In this document: piece after piece, positions 35,560 to 45,700 of the stretch
Layout: each line of letters begins with the position of its first letter
How positions within the stretch are numbered: the first letter of the stretch is position 1
Assembly: GCF_014117265.1 (NCBI RefSeq)
Contig: NZ_CP059833.1
Location: 806,001-870,000 of the forward strand
Direction of reading: 5' to 3'
DNA from: Corynebacterium hindlerae
Lineage (GTDB): Bacteria; Actinomycetota; Actinomycetes; Mycobacteriales; Mycobacteriaceae
Length of the DNA stretch: 64,000 nucleotides
Position numbers and translations under genes: made by a program
Notes under the pieces: generated by a model
What the model was told of the DNA's origin: nothing
What the model saw: the letters and a program-made list of their open reading frames with translations, nothing else
The model's database searches: none

Positions 35560-37545
35560 GACTTCCAACAGTTCACTTTCGGTCTGCGGTCGGGCTTCAG
35601 CCAAGGCCATCAACGTGGCGTCGGTGAACACAATGTAAGCGGGCACCTCAAGTTCTTTCGCCTGTTCCAGACGCCACTGGCGGAGCTTGTCAAAGACGCT
35701 CTCGTCAGCGTCTGAGGGGCAATCCTGGCATCTACCCAGCACCTTTTCCTGGGGCGCTTTCAGCGGGCTGCCGCACACCCGACAGCGCTGAGGGCGCTTG
35801 CTCCGCGGAGGCACATTCACAGCTTCTGCCACGATCCCGTCGAGGAAGCGACTGCGCTTGCGGGACTGTCGGCCCCCGTCTTGTCGAGCGAGCGCCCACG
35901 AACAGTGCAAATGCTCCCGAGCGCGGGTAATCCCGACATAGAATAGTCGGCGTTCCTCTTCGATCTGCTCCGCTCCCGCTTTGATAGCAAAGGAGATGGG
36001 AAGGGTGTTTTCCACCAATCCGGTGAGGAACACGGCGTCCCACTCCAGGCCTTTCGCCGCGTGCAGCGACGCCAGTGTCACGCCTTCTACTGTGGGAGGT
36101 GCTTTGGCTTCAGCCCGGTTTTTGAGCTGAATGAGGATCGCTTGTAGATCACTGTCCGGCGTTGCGGTTCCTAGTTCCTCGATGAGATCGACGAGAGCGG
36201 TGAGCATCTGCCAGCGTTCGCGGGCTTCCACGCCTTCGGGTTCTTTGGAGGTAAGTCCCAGTGGCACCAGGGCGGCGCGAGCGATGGCCGCCACTCGTGG
36301 CCCTACAGCATCCTCGGGGAGGTCGCGGCGCTGCGCGGTGCGCACCAGCTGGCTGATCGCCTGTTTAATCTCGTTTCGCTGAAAGAACCCTTCGCCGTTT
36401 TTGATCTGGAACACGATGCCCGCGTCAGCAAGCGCTTGTTCAAAAACCGCGGATTGGGCATTGATGCGGTATAGCACCGCGATTTCGCTGGGTGGGGTGC
36501 CATCGGCGATGAGCTTTTTTATCTGGCGCGCAACTTCACGCGCTTCCGCCGGCTCATCGGGGTAGGACTTGAACGTAGGTTCCGGCCCGGAAGGTCGCAT
36601 ACCCTGCAGTTCCAGCCGGGTGCCCGCTACCCTGCCGGTTGCTTTTCCGATGACGGTGTTGGCGAGGGCCGTGATTTCCGGGGTGGAGCGGTAGTCCCGT
36701 TGCAGCCGGGTCACCGTTGCGTGCGGGTACGTCCGTGAGAAATCGAGCAGGTAGTTTGGGGTCGCCCCGGTGAAAGAATAAATGGTCTGGTTGGCGTCGC
36801 CGACGACCGTGAGGTCATCGCGATCCCCAAGCCACGCATCAAGCACCCGTTGTTGCAGTGGGGTGACGTCCTGGTACTCGTCGACGACGAAGCTGCGATA
36901 CTGGGCCCGGAACTCCTCTGCGACCGCCGGAGAATTTTCGATGGCTCCGGCCGTGTGAAGCAGCAGGTCATTGAAGTCCAGCAACATCCCAGCATCGGTG
37001 GTTTTTGCTGCTTCGTACATCCGGTACACGTCCGCGACCTTCTCCGCGGGCACCGGTGGGGTGCGCTGCGCCTTATCGACGGCCTCAGCGTATTGCTGGG
37101 GCGTAACCAGGCTCGCTTTTGCCCACTCGATCTCCCCGAGGAGGTCACGCACATTTTCTGTGTGGGATTCAATTCCGACGTTACGGGCGGCGCGCCCGAC
37201 GAGGGAGAACTTGTTATTATCCAGCATCCGCCACGGCAGGTTCCCGGCGATCTGGGGCCAGAAGTACTGGAGTTGGCGCAGGGCTGCGGAGTGAAAAGTA
37301 CGGGCTTGTACTGCCCCGATACCCATGAGGCTGAGACGGTGCCGCATCTCAGTGGCGGCACGGTTGGTGAAAGTGACGGCGAGGACTCGGTGTTGGCTGA
37401 TGAATCCTTGGTCGATGAGGTGCGCGATGCGGTAGGTGATGGTCCGGGTTTTGCCGGTACCGGCTCCGGCAAGGATGCAAACCGGGCCGCGGGGTGCGGT
37501 GGCAGCGCGGCGTTGGTCGTCGTCAAGGTCGTTGAGGTTGATCAT
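35488..37545 (-). CDS. uvrD2: ATP-dependent DNA helicase UvrD2
   Basis: 685-residue superfamily 1 helicase with C-terminal HRDC domain, the mycobacterial UvrD2 type. Walker A is AGAGTGKT (about 26-33), Walker B is VVDEYQDV, and motifs QTIYSFTGA, LQRDYRST and LASLHAAKGLEWDAVF follow. A four-cysteine zinc motif (CRVCG and CQDC) links motor and HRDC, as in mycobacteria. The start is ATG 37545 (MINLNDLDDDQRRAA), 23 bp inside the nudC 3' end, so the two are probably coupled. Role: DNA unwinding in repair. Confidence 0.93.
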   Translation of the reverse strand: MINLNDLDDDQRRAATAPRGPVCILAGAGTGKTRTITYRIAHLIDQGFISQHRVLAVTFTNRAATEMRHRLSLMGIGAVQARTFHSAALRQLQYFWPQIAGNLPWRMLDNNKFSLVGRAARNVGIESHTENVRDLLGEIEWAKASLVTPQQYAEAVDKAQRTPPVPAEKVADVYRMYEAAKTTDAGMLLDFNDLLLHTAGAIENSPAVAEEFRAQYRSFVVDEYQDVTPLQQRVLDAWLGDRDDLTVVGDANQTIYSFTGATPNYLLDFSRTYPHATVTRLQRDYRSTPEITALANTVIGKATGRVAGTRLELQGMRPSGPEPTFKSYPDEPAEAREVARQIKKLIADGTPPSEIAVLYRINAQSAVFEQALADAGIVFQIKNGEGFFQRNEIKQAISQLVRTAQRRDLPEDAVGPRVAAIARAALVPLGLTSKEPEGVEARERWQMLTALVDLIEELGTATPDSDLQAILIQLKNRAEAKAPPTVEGVTLASLHAAKGLEWDAVFLTGLVENTLPISFAIKAGAEQIEEERRLFYVGITRAREHLHCSWALARQDGGRQSRKRSRFLDGIVAEAVNVPPRSKRPQRCRVCGSPLKAPQEKVLGRCQDCPSDADESVFDKLRQWRLEQAKELEVPAYIVFTDATLMALAEARPQTESELLEVSGIGPVKAASFGEALLDILRLET

Positions 37546-38341
37546 TGGTGCGTTTTGCCCAGTCGTCGATGAGTTGGCGGGCGATGCTCCCGGGGGCAGC
37601 CAGTGGCAGCTGGCGGATCTGCTCGGGGCCAGCCCAGACGATTTCTTCGAGTTCACCGTCGGTGGTGCTGACGGGGTCTTCGTCCGTCGTGCTAGCAGTG
37701 AACCCGATCATGAGCGAGCCGGACATGGGCCAGGGTTGGGAACGCACGTAGGTAATGTTGTCGGCTCTGCGCCCGGTTTCTTCGAGCACCTCGCGGGCGA
37801 AGGCCGCTTCGAGGGTTTCGCCTGGGTTGACATAGCCCGCGATCAGGGAGAAGTAGTCGGGGCGGAGCCGATTTCGCCCGAGGAGGATTCTATTGTGTCC
37901 GTACAGTTCCACGAGCCCGATGACGGAAGGATCGATCCGCGGGTAGATCATGCGCTGATCGTGCCCAAACGCGAGGGAGCCGAAGTGGTGCAGGGGTGAG
38001 CCGTATTGGGGGTCGAAACGTTCGTTTTCCCGGAATCGCAATTTCGCAATCACTGACGCGACGTTGGGGTGGTCGAGGTAACCTCGGGCGCTGCGCCAGG
38101 TGCCAGTTGTAAGGTGCGGGAGTTCTTCGATTTCGGTGTCGGTGGCCCGCACTGCCACGTATGGAAAGCTCGGTCCTACGCTGGCGTGTGGATGGAAATG
38201 TTCTGGGGCGTCGGCCAGGGGTGCGTAAACAATGGCCGCGGCGTATCGCTGCTCGTCGACGGCTTCCAACGGGAGCCAGAGTGGTTGGTCTTGAGCATCG
38301 ACGAGGATGCGGTAGTCCGGGGTGACGAAAAGCAGAGACAT
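37523..38341 (-). CDS. nudC: NADH pyrophosphatase / RNA deNADding NUDIX hydrolase
   Basis: 272 residues. The Nudix box is complete (GYVNPGETLEAAFAREVLEE plus TG), and the NudC signature SQPWPMSGSLM follows. The segment before YPRIDPSVI, which normally carries four zinc cysteines, reads ERFDPQYGSPLHHFGSLAFG with no cysteine at all, so the zinc ribbon is lost. Nudix box upstream boundary around residue 165. Synteny (kch–nudC–uvrD2) equals M. tuberculosis Rv3200c-Rv3199c-Rv3198c, though the intervening mrx1 gene is absent here. Confidence 0.9.
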   Translation of the reverse strand: MSLLFVTPDYRILVDAQDQPLWLPLEAVDEQRYAAAIVYAPLADAPEHFHPHASVGPSFPYVAVRATDTEIEELPHLTTGTWRSARGYLDHPNVASVIAKLRFRENERFDPQYGSPLHHFGSLAFGHDQRMIYPRIDPSVIGLVELYGHNRILLGRNRLRPDYFSLIAGYVNPGETLEAAFAREVLEETGRRADNITYVRSQPWPMSGSLMIGFTASTTDEDPVSTTDGELEEIVWAGPEQIRQLPLAAPGSIARQLIDDWAKRTNDQPQRP

Positions 38342-38350
38342 AGCGTGTTC

Positions 38351-39406
38351 CTAGAAAACGCGTCGCACGTAGAGTAGTCGGTCGCCTGGTTCCACGATTT
38401 CGGCTTCTGGCGCGTCGATGCGATAGAGCTCACCGGAGCGCACCACACCGAGGACTATGTCTGCCAGGTGCCGTGGGTTAGCGCCCACTTCGTCTTCCCC
38501 GACGAGCCGTTCAGCGATAGAGAATCCTTCGTCTGGAGACAGGAGGTCTTCCATCATCTCCACCACGGATGGCGTGACGGTGGCGAGGCCGAGCAGCCGG
38601 CCTGCCGTTTCGGAGGAAATCACCACGGAATCGGCCCCGGATTGCTTAAGCAGGTGCATGTTTTCGGATTCGCGGACGCTGGCAACGATCATGGCGCTTG
38701 GTGCGATTTCTCGGACGGATAGGGTGACCAGCACGGCGGTATCGTCCAGGTTGGGAGCCACGACGACGGCTTTGGCGCGGGTGACTCCGGCGAGTTTCAG
38801 CACGTCAGATTTGGTTGCCGATCCTTGAACGGTGGCAAGGCCTTGGTTTGCTGCGAGTTCCAATGATGTTGGATCGTTGTCAATGACCACGATCTGGCTG
38901 GCTGGGGTGCCGTCGGCAAGCAGTGCGGCGACGGCGGAGCGTCCCTTGGTGCCGAATCCGATGACCACGGTGTGATTACGCAAGCGCTTTCTCCATCGTT
39001 GAATTTGCAGGGCGCGACGGGATTCTTCCGTCAGGACTGACAGGGTGGTGCCGACCAGGAGGATCAGGAAGGCAATACGAAGTGGCGTGATGACGATGAT
39101 GTTCATCAGTCGCGCGTGTTGGGTCACTGGTGTGATGTCGCCGTAGCCTGTGGTTGAGAGCGACACCGCCGAGTAGTACACGGCGTCGATGAAGGTGAGG
39201 TGCTCGGTGTACCCTCCCTTATCGAAGTACACGAGCACCGCCACGAGTGCGAGGAGCAGCGTGGCGTACACGAATCGTCGGATGATCAGTGCCCAAGGGC
39301 TGGTGTACGCAGCCCCTGGCACGCTGACAATGTTGATGAGCGCGTGATCAGGTAGATCACTCAGTTCCATGTCACCACGGAACCTGTCCCCGATCCGATT
39401 TCGCAT
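38351..39406 (-). CDS. Potassium channel with RCK/TrkA-N domain (CglK-like)
   Basis: 351 residues. Two membrane helices flank the pore loop with selectivity filter TTGYGD (85-90). A cytosolic RCK domain starts at VVIGFGTKGRSA (about 147) with DNDPTSLELAANQG, and a TrkA-C-like part ends the protein (EPGDRLLYVRR). It corresponds to C. glutamicum CglK, needed for K+ uptake at low pH. In that species an internal start makes a separate soluble RCK subunit; I could not identify such a start confidently here. ATG 39370 is an alternative start. Confidence 0.92.
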   Translation of the reverse strand: MRNRIGDRFRGDMELSDLPDHALINIVSVPGAAYTSPWALIIRRFVYATLLLALVAVLVYFDKGGYTEHLTFIDAVYYSAVSLSTTGYGDITPVTQHARLMNIIVITPLRIAFLILLVGTTLSVLTEESRRALQIQRWRKRLRNHTVVIGFGTKGRSAVAALLADGTPASQIVVIDNDPTSLELAANQGLATVQGSATKSDVLKLAGVTRAKAVVVAPNLDDTAVLVTLSVREIAPSAMIVASVRESENMHLLKQSGADSVVISSETAGRLLGLATVTPSVVEMMEDLLSPDEGFSIAERLVGEDEVGANPRHLADIVLGVVRSGELYRIDAPEAEIVEPGDRLLYVRRVF

Positions 39407-39427
39407 TCGCGCTCCTTCAGTGTCCTT

Positions 39428-42400
39428 CTATTGCGTGTCATCCATTGCGAGCATCCGCGCCATTTCTTGTGCGTCAGGTAGTTTACCTGGCTCCAGTGTG
39501 AAACCTGCCGATACGTAGTAAAACGCTGCGCGAATCTTCTCTGGGTCGATGGCTGTGCCGAGTTTCTTGCTGAGCAGTTCGGCCCATGCGTGCCGGTACA
39601 CTGCGAGCTGCAAACTCGCGGTTTCCAGGGCTGCCCCTGATGGGGGGCGACCTGTCTTCCAGTCCACCACGAGCCAGCCTTCTTCGTCGGAGTCGGCCTC
39701 GTGAAACACGGCGTCCATGCGACCACGCACGACGTGGTCGCCGAGGACCACTTCAAAGGGCTGCTCCACGTACTTCGGGGTTTTTTCAGCCCATTCCGAA
39801 GCCAGGAATTTCTCTTTGAGCTGCTCCACTTCCGCTTCGACGTACCCTTCGTCGCCCATCCCAGGAAGCTGTTCCTCATCGAGGAAGGATTGACCGCCGA
39901 GTTTGCGTTCGAGCCATTCGTGGAACGCGGTGCCACGCTTGGCGTATGCGTTGGGGCGGAATGGCACGGGGCGTGCGCTGCGCCGGGCGAAGTACTCCGG
40001 GTTGGAGGCAATGGAGACCATGTCTGTGGCGGTGAGTTCCTTGAGCACTGGGACGTGCACCTCTGTCACCTGCTGAGCTCGATGTTCCTCGATCAACGCG
40101 ACCACGTCGGCTTCCCATTGTTTCGTCAGTTCGCTGCTGTCGAAGCGAGGCTCTGGCGGGGACGCGAGCGCAGCCTTCACAGCCTCCGCGGCTTTCGCCA
40201 CTGCTTGCCGACGCCCGCCCAACGCATCCTGTGGGAAACTACCGTGTAGCGTTTTGGTCCCATCCTGGTTCGGCTCGAGTTCTTCTTCCCAGTGCACAAC
40301 TGCGTGTGGGAGGGCCCGCTTGAGCTTGTTCAGGTGCAGGTAAGGCGCGTTTGATCGCCAGCCGTCTTTTCCGTTGTAGGAGGCGCTGACATAGAGGTGT
40401 TCTTCGCTGCGGGTGATGGCCACGTAAAACAATCGCTCTGATTCGGCGTTGAGGTTTTCCCGGAATTCATCGATGTGCGCATTGATCCCGTTGCGTAGTT
40501 CCTTGACAGTGTCGAAGCTTTCCAGTTCGAATACTGGGGCTCCGGTGAGGTCATCAACGGATCGGGCGTCGCCACGCAGGCTAGAGGGAATGCTGGTGAC
40601 TGTGCTGACCCAGGTGGGGTTTTTGGCCCCTTTGCTGGTTTCATCATCGTACGTTTTGTTGTCCGCGTGTAGCACGGCAACGTGCTGCCATTCCAGCCCT
40701 TTGGACTTGTGCACGGTGAGGATTTGCACTCGTTCTGAGCGGACGGATACTTCACCGGGCTCGAAGCCGTCTTCTTCTTGGGAGGCGAGCTCGAAATATT
40801 CGAGAAGTCCGCGCAGGGTTGCTCCCGGAATGTTTTCGAAGGTGGCTACTTGGTCGGCAAAGGCGTCCAGGTGGGCGGTGCCGGGTGCACCGTCGGCGGT
40901 GGGGTCTTGCCTAGCTAGCACCTCGGTGCGGATGCCCATGACGGATTCGATATCGGCAAAGATGTCGCTGATGCTGCGGCCGAGGCTGTGCGTACGCAGG
41001 TGGCGCAACGCCGCTGCAAGTTCAGTGAGGCGTCGATAGCCTTCCGCAGAGTATTTTTCCGGTTCTCCCAGGTCAGCAATGGCATCGCTGAGACCGACGA
41101 TGGTGCTGGGGTCGGGTTTCTCGGCAGTGGTGATGGTCCAGGCGAGTTTTTCCAGCGGGTCCTTTGGTGCTGGCCCGACGTCTTCCGCGCTGCGGCCGGC
41201 GAGGTTCCGGGCGCGCTGGTAGACAGCCCGGATGTCGTTTGCTCCGAGGCCGACTAAGGGGCCGGTAAGGATCCGCAGTGCTGCCTTGTTGTCTTGCGGG
41301 TTGATCAGCATGGATGCGATCGACGTGAGGTCAGTGATCTCTGGGATGGAAAGCAGACCGGATAGACCTACCACTTCCACGGGAACTCCGCGTTCTTCCA
41401 GAGCTGCGACGATTGGCGCGATATGCCTGCGCTTCCTGACGAGCACTGCCCCGGTGAAATCATGCTCCCGTGGGGCGTGGAATGCCGTCGCCAGGGAGTC
41501 TGCCACCCAGGAGATTTCTTCCGCTGGCGTTCCGAACCAGCCAAGCTGTACGGTGCCTTGGCCGTTGGCTGCGAGTGGTTCCAGTGGCTGTACTGGCCGC
41601 TGGGATGGCCCGCGGTCCTTAAATGCGTGGTCAGCAATGGTGTTCGCAGCTGCAAGGACGTCTGCCGGGTTTCTAAATGACACGGTGAGTTCTTGCTTTG
41701 GCGCTGGACCTAGTGGCTCTGAAGTCTCGGAAACGCAAGGGAAATCCGTGACGAAGCGATCGAGGTTGGCAGCCGTAGCGCCACGCCAACCATAGATGGA
41801 CTGCATCGGGTCTCCCACTGCGGTCACGGTGAGGTGCGGATCGTGGCCCCCATACAAACTGCGTAGGAGCACGCGTTGGGCGTGCGAGGTGTCTTGGTAT
41901 TCGTCGAGCATGACGACGCCAAACTTGGCTCGTTCCCGCTGCCCTACTTCTGGGTGTTTTTCAGCCAGGGTGGCTGCCAGTGTCATTTGCTGCCCGAAGG
42001 TAATGACGCGCTGCTCCGCGAGGGTTTCCCGGAGTTGCTGGACTAGTGGAAGGAAGTCAATGCGTTTTTGCTGTGCACTCAGCCAGTCCCGGTCTTTTTT
42101 AATCAGGTTGGCGGGGTTGCCTTTGTCATCGACGGGGTCGTCGAACAGGCGCATGAATTCTTGTGATTCGGTGCGGACGTCATCCAGGCTCACCATGTGG
42201 TTGTCGATTTCTGCCGAGAGTTTCAGCAAGGTTGCGGTGGTGTAGGCGACCTGGGTGGTGACGGACAGTTGTCCGGTGTAGTTCACCACGAGCTCACGGG
42301 CGATGGCGTACAGCTCGGTTTGAGTGATGAGCCGGGCAGAGGGCTCGACGGGCAGTAACAAGCCGTATTCTCCGACGAGCCGGCCAGCGTAGGAGTCGTA

Positions 42401-42760
42401 GGTGAGCACGGTTGGGTTGATGTTTTCCAATGTGGCCGAAAGTCGGCCTTCGGGGTCCAGGTCACGCGCCTGTGGGGTCATAGCGAACGTAGCCAGGCGG
42501 GTTTTGATGCGCTGACGCAGCTGCTGGGCGGCCTTTCGGGTGAAGGTTAGGCCCAGGACTCGTTCTGGGTCGACGTACCCGTTCGCAACGAGCCACACGA
42601 CGCGGTTGGCCATCGTTTCGGTTTTGCCGGCGCCGGCTCCTGCCACCACCAGCATTGGGCCTGGTGCTGCGCCGATCACGGCAGCTTGTTGCGGAGTCGG
42701 CGGAAATTTTTGGCCTTGAGCTGCGGCGAGTTCTTCCGGTGAGATCCGTTGCTTAAACAT
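39428..42760 (-). CDS. adnB: AdnB-type helicase-nuclease
   Basis: 1,110-residue lead motor of the AdnAB double-strand-break resection machine. The UvrD-like motor is intact: Walker A GAGAGKT (41-47), VVMLDEYQDTSH, SIYGWRGA and ILTVHKSKGLEWQHVAVLH. The C-terminal RecB-type nuclease has VVDWKTGRPP and the QLAVYRHAW helix. Overlaps the end of adnA by 8 bp, so translation is coupled. Order and length match M. tuberculosis Rv3201c. Acts on DNA ends to start recombination. Confidence 0.92.
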   Translation of the reverse strand: MFKQRISPEELAAAQGQKFPPTPQQAAVIGAAPGPMLVVAGAGAGKTETMANRVVWLVANGYVDPERVLGLTFTRKAAQQLRQRIKTRLATFAMTPQARDLDPEGRLSATLENINPTVLTYDSYAGRLVGEYGLLLPVEPSARLITQTELYAIARELVVNYTGQLSVTTQVAYTTATLLKLSAEIDNHMVSLDDVRTESQEFMRLFDDPVDDKGNPANLIKKDRDWLSAQQKRIDFLPLVQQLRETLAEQRVITFGQQMTLAATLAEKHPEVGQRERAKFGVVMLDEYQDTSHAQRVLLRSLYGGHDPHLTVTAVGDPMQSIYGWRGATAANLDRFVTDFPCVSETSEPLGPAPKQELTVSFRNPADVLAAANTIADHAFKDRGPSQRPVQPLEPLAANGQGTVQLGWFGTPAEEISWVADSLATAFHAPREHDFTGAVLVRKRRHIAPIVAALEERGVPVEVVGLSGLLSIPEITDLTSIASMLINPQDNKAALRILTGPLVGLGANDIRAVYQRARNLAGRSAEDVGPAPKDPLEKLAWTITTAEKPDPSTIVGLSDAIADLGEPEKYSAEGYRRLTELAAALRHLRTHSLGRSISDIFADIESVMGIRTEVLARQDPTADGAPGTAHLDAFADQVATFENIPGATLRGLLEYFELASQEEDGFEPGEVSVRSERVQILTVHKSKGLEWQHVAVLHADNKTYDDETSKGAKNPTWVSTVTSIPSSLRGDARSVDDLTGAPVFELESFDTVKELRNGINAHIDEFRENLNAESERLFYVAITRSEEHLYVSASYNGKDGWRSNAPYLHLNKLKRALPHAVVHWEEELEPNQDGTKTLHGSFPQDALGGRRQAVAKAAEAVKAALASPPEPRFDSSELTKQWEADVVALIEEHRAQQVTEVHVPVLKELTATDMVSIASNPEYFARRSARPVPFRPNAYAKRGTAFHEWLERKLGGQSFLDEEQLPGMGDEGYVEAEVEQLKEKFLASEWAEKTPKYVEQPFEVVLGDHVVRGRMDAVFHEADSDEEGWLVVDWKTGRPPSGAALETASLQLAVYRHAWAELLSKKLGTAIDPEKIRAAFYYVSAGFTLEPGKLPDAQEMARMLAMDDTQ

Positions 42761-45700
42761 TGGTGAGAGCCTTTCCCTCGGGATGCGCTGGGCACATGGT
42801 GCGCAGCACGCACCGGTCGCAGGCTAGGTTTTCATGTGCTTGAAACTGGGGTCCTTGGATTGCGGTGACTACTTCGGGCAGGAGCGCGGCAAAATCGGTG
42901 AGCTGTTGTTCGTCTTTCATGGGTTGCTGCCGCTCGGTGACCTTCACAGCTTCGGACGCTGGGTATACCAGCCAGCCGCCACCGAGTACCTCTGGGCGGA
43001 GTCCCATGTTAGACGTAGTCGCGCCCTCCGGCCCTACCTCGGCGTGGGCGAGGGCGAGTTGGTAAGCGAATAGCTGCGGATGCACTTCCGCATCGTCCTT
43101 TGATACCCCATGCTTTCCGGTTTTGAGGTCAATGACCAGCAGGGCGTCATCGGCTTGTTTTTCTAGCCGGTCGATTCTGCCGCGAATGGCTATCGGTGTG
43201 CCGTCGGGTAGTGCGCTCACCACCACATTGACGGGGTATTCCACGCCCACTAGTTCGTTGGTTCGTTTATCCAACCATTCAAAAGTTCGGTCGAGGGTGC
43301 GCTTCCAGTTGGTTAGTTCGTTCTCCACCAGCCAGGCCGGAAAGTCGGTGTGGGCGACAAATGCCTCGGTGAGCATCCTTTCGATGTCCGCCCGTGGCAC
43401 TGATCGGGCGTAGGCTTCTGCCCCGGCGTGGATGAGGATGCCTTTGAACAGGTGCAATGGGCTGTCGTCTTCTTCGCCGTATTCGCTGAGGACGGTCCGT
43501 AGTGGGCACACCAGAGCGCTTTCGATTTTTGATGGAGAAAGCTGCACTGGCGGGTTAAGGTTCATGATCGGTTCTGCTTCACTCGGCGCAGCGAGCCCCC
43601 ACCAGGTGTCCGGGTGGGCACCGTGGATTCCGGCTTCGGCAAGCCTGGCCAGTTGGCGGGCTGCTTCCCGCTTGTGATGTTCTGGGGCATCGGGTGCTTC
43701 GAGGGTGCGGCGAAGTTCAGCGACGATGCTGGGCTGTGACAGCAGTCGGGGAAACTGTGTGCTGTCTCCGATGTCGTTGTTTAGCTCAGCGAAGGCGTCG
43801 GGGGTTCCTGAGGTGGTCACGAGGACATCGGGGTCCTCGGCTAGCTCGGTGACGAAGCGTGAAGGTTCTTCTACCTCATCTGAATCTGGTGCAGTGACCG
43901 CGGTGACGAGCAATGTGTGGGTTGCGCGCGAACAGGCGAGCAAGAACAGCCTGCGTTCCTCAGCGACTTTGTCTTTGGTGTTGGAAGTGATGACGTTGGG
44001 GTCGATATCGCGGTCATGCAGTTGGACAAGTTCTTCCTGGCCGAACAGCGAACCGGTCTCCCCCAGCGCGGGCCATTGCCCTTCCTGTACTCCGCAGACA
44101 ACCACGAGAGGCCAGTGGCGACCGATGCAGCTGTGTGCGGTGAGGATTGACACGGCTTCTGGTGCGAAACCGCGTCGATCGCGAGTACCGCTGGGCAGTT
44201 CCTCTTCTCGAATGGTGGACACGAACCGCATCAGTGGTGCGGCTGGGTGGCGTTCAACGAAGTCTCCCGCTGCATCGAAAAGTGCCATGACAGCGTCAAG
44301 GTCGATGTCAGCTTGGCTTCCCAAGGCCCCGCCACGCAGTGAGGCGTTCATGAGCCGATCGGAAAGCCCTGTGGCGTCCCATACTTCCCACAACGTGAGT
44401 TCAATGGAGGCTCCTTGGGCAAGTGCCTCACGACCGGCTTTGAGCACTCCGGTCAGACGGAGCAGGATGTCTAGCTCGCGTTGCGTGAGATATTCGACTG
44501 TATCGGTTGGTAACTCGTCGGTAGCGCGGAGGATGTCGGCGAGGACGTCAGTGGCGCGACGAGTGCCGCCCCGCTTCATTTCGGCTTGCCGGAGTCCGCG
44601 GAGCAGCCTGCGCAGGGTCACGGGGTCGGCGCCACCGATGGGGCCGAGAATGAGTTCCTCAAGTTCTGTGGTGGTCAGTGGCTCGGTGAGCAGCGTGAGC
44701 GCTAGCAGCAACCCGGACACCAGTCGTTGTTGTGCGAGGACCATTGATGTGGGTTGCAAGGACACGGGAACGCCAGCAGACAGCAGGGCACGACGGACCG
44801 CGGGGATGCTGCTATTGGAACGGACAATCACTGCCATGTCATCCCACGATGTCCCGTCGATAAGGTGGGCGCGGCGCAAGGTGTCCGCGACGACGAGGTG
44901 CTGTGTCGCCTCCGAGTCGGCGTAGCAGATTTGTTGCCGGGGCGCGTGACGACGCCGATCCAGCACAATCTCATGGTCAACCGGCCAGCTCGTTAATGAA
45001 TCCGGGGTTGCACCACGGAAGTGGAATACTGAGTGTTCGGGATTGCCCGCCAGCACAGCGCACTGTGCGAAGTGCGTAAAAACGCCGATGAGCTGCGCTG
45101 CTTGTGGGTCGAGGTTTTGGGCGTCGTCCACAAACAGGGAATCAATTTGTTCTTGCATGGCCTCGCGAAAGGCCTCGTCGGCGTTGAGGTGGTCGTGGGC
45201 CGCGACCACGAGTTCGGAAGCGTTGTACAGCTGGGCACCGGTGAGCTGAGTGATTTCTTCGTATTCCTGGAGGAATTTTCCGGCGGCCACCCACATGGGC
45301 CGGTTGTAGACGTGGCCGAGCCCTTGGAGCTGTTCCGGCCCCAGTCCGCGTTCTTGGGAACGCAGGAGGAAGTCACGCAGTTGCCTCGCGAAACCCACCA
45401 TGGTCAGTGCGTCTCGTACGTTGTCCGGCCAGTAGTTATCTTCCGATTCAGCATGAATCTGGAGCAGCTCTTGAATAATCAGGTCCTGCTGTGCGCCGGT
45501 GATAAGGCGCGGGGTTCGCCCCAGCGACGCATCTTCCGCTGATTCGGGATTACGCAGCCGTGCCAGGCGCACCAAGGAGAAAGCGAACGAGTGCACCGAC
45601 TGCACGAGAGGAGTTTCGGACACGTACCCGACGCTGGGCAAGAGCTTCGCAAACTCCTTGCGAAGCAATGCGCCCGATTCTTTAGAGGTAGCAAGGACCA

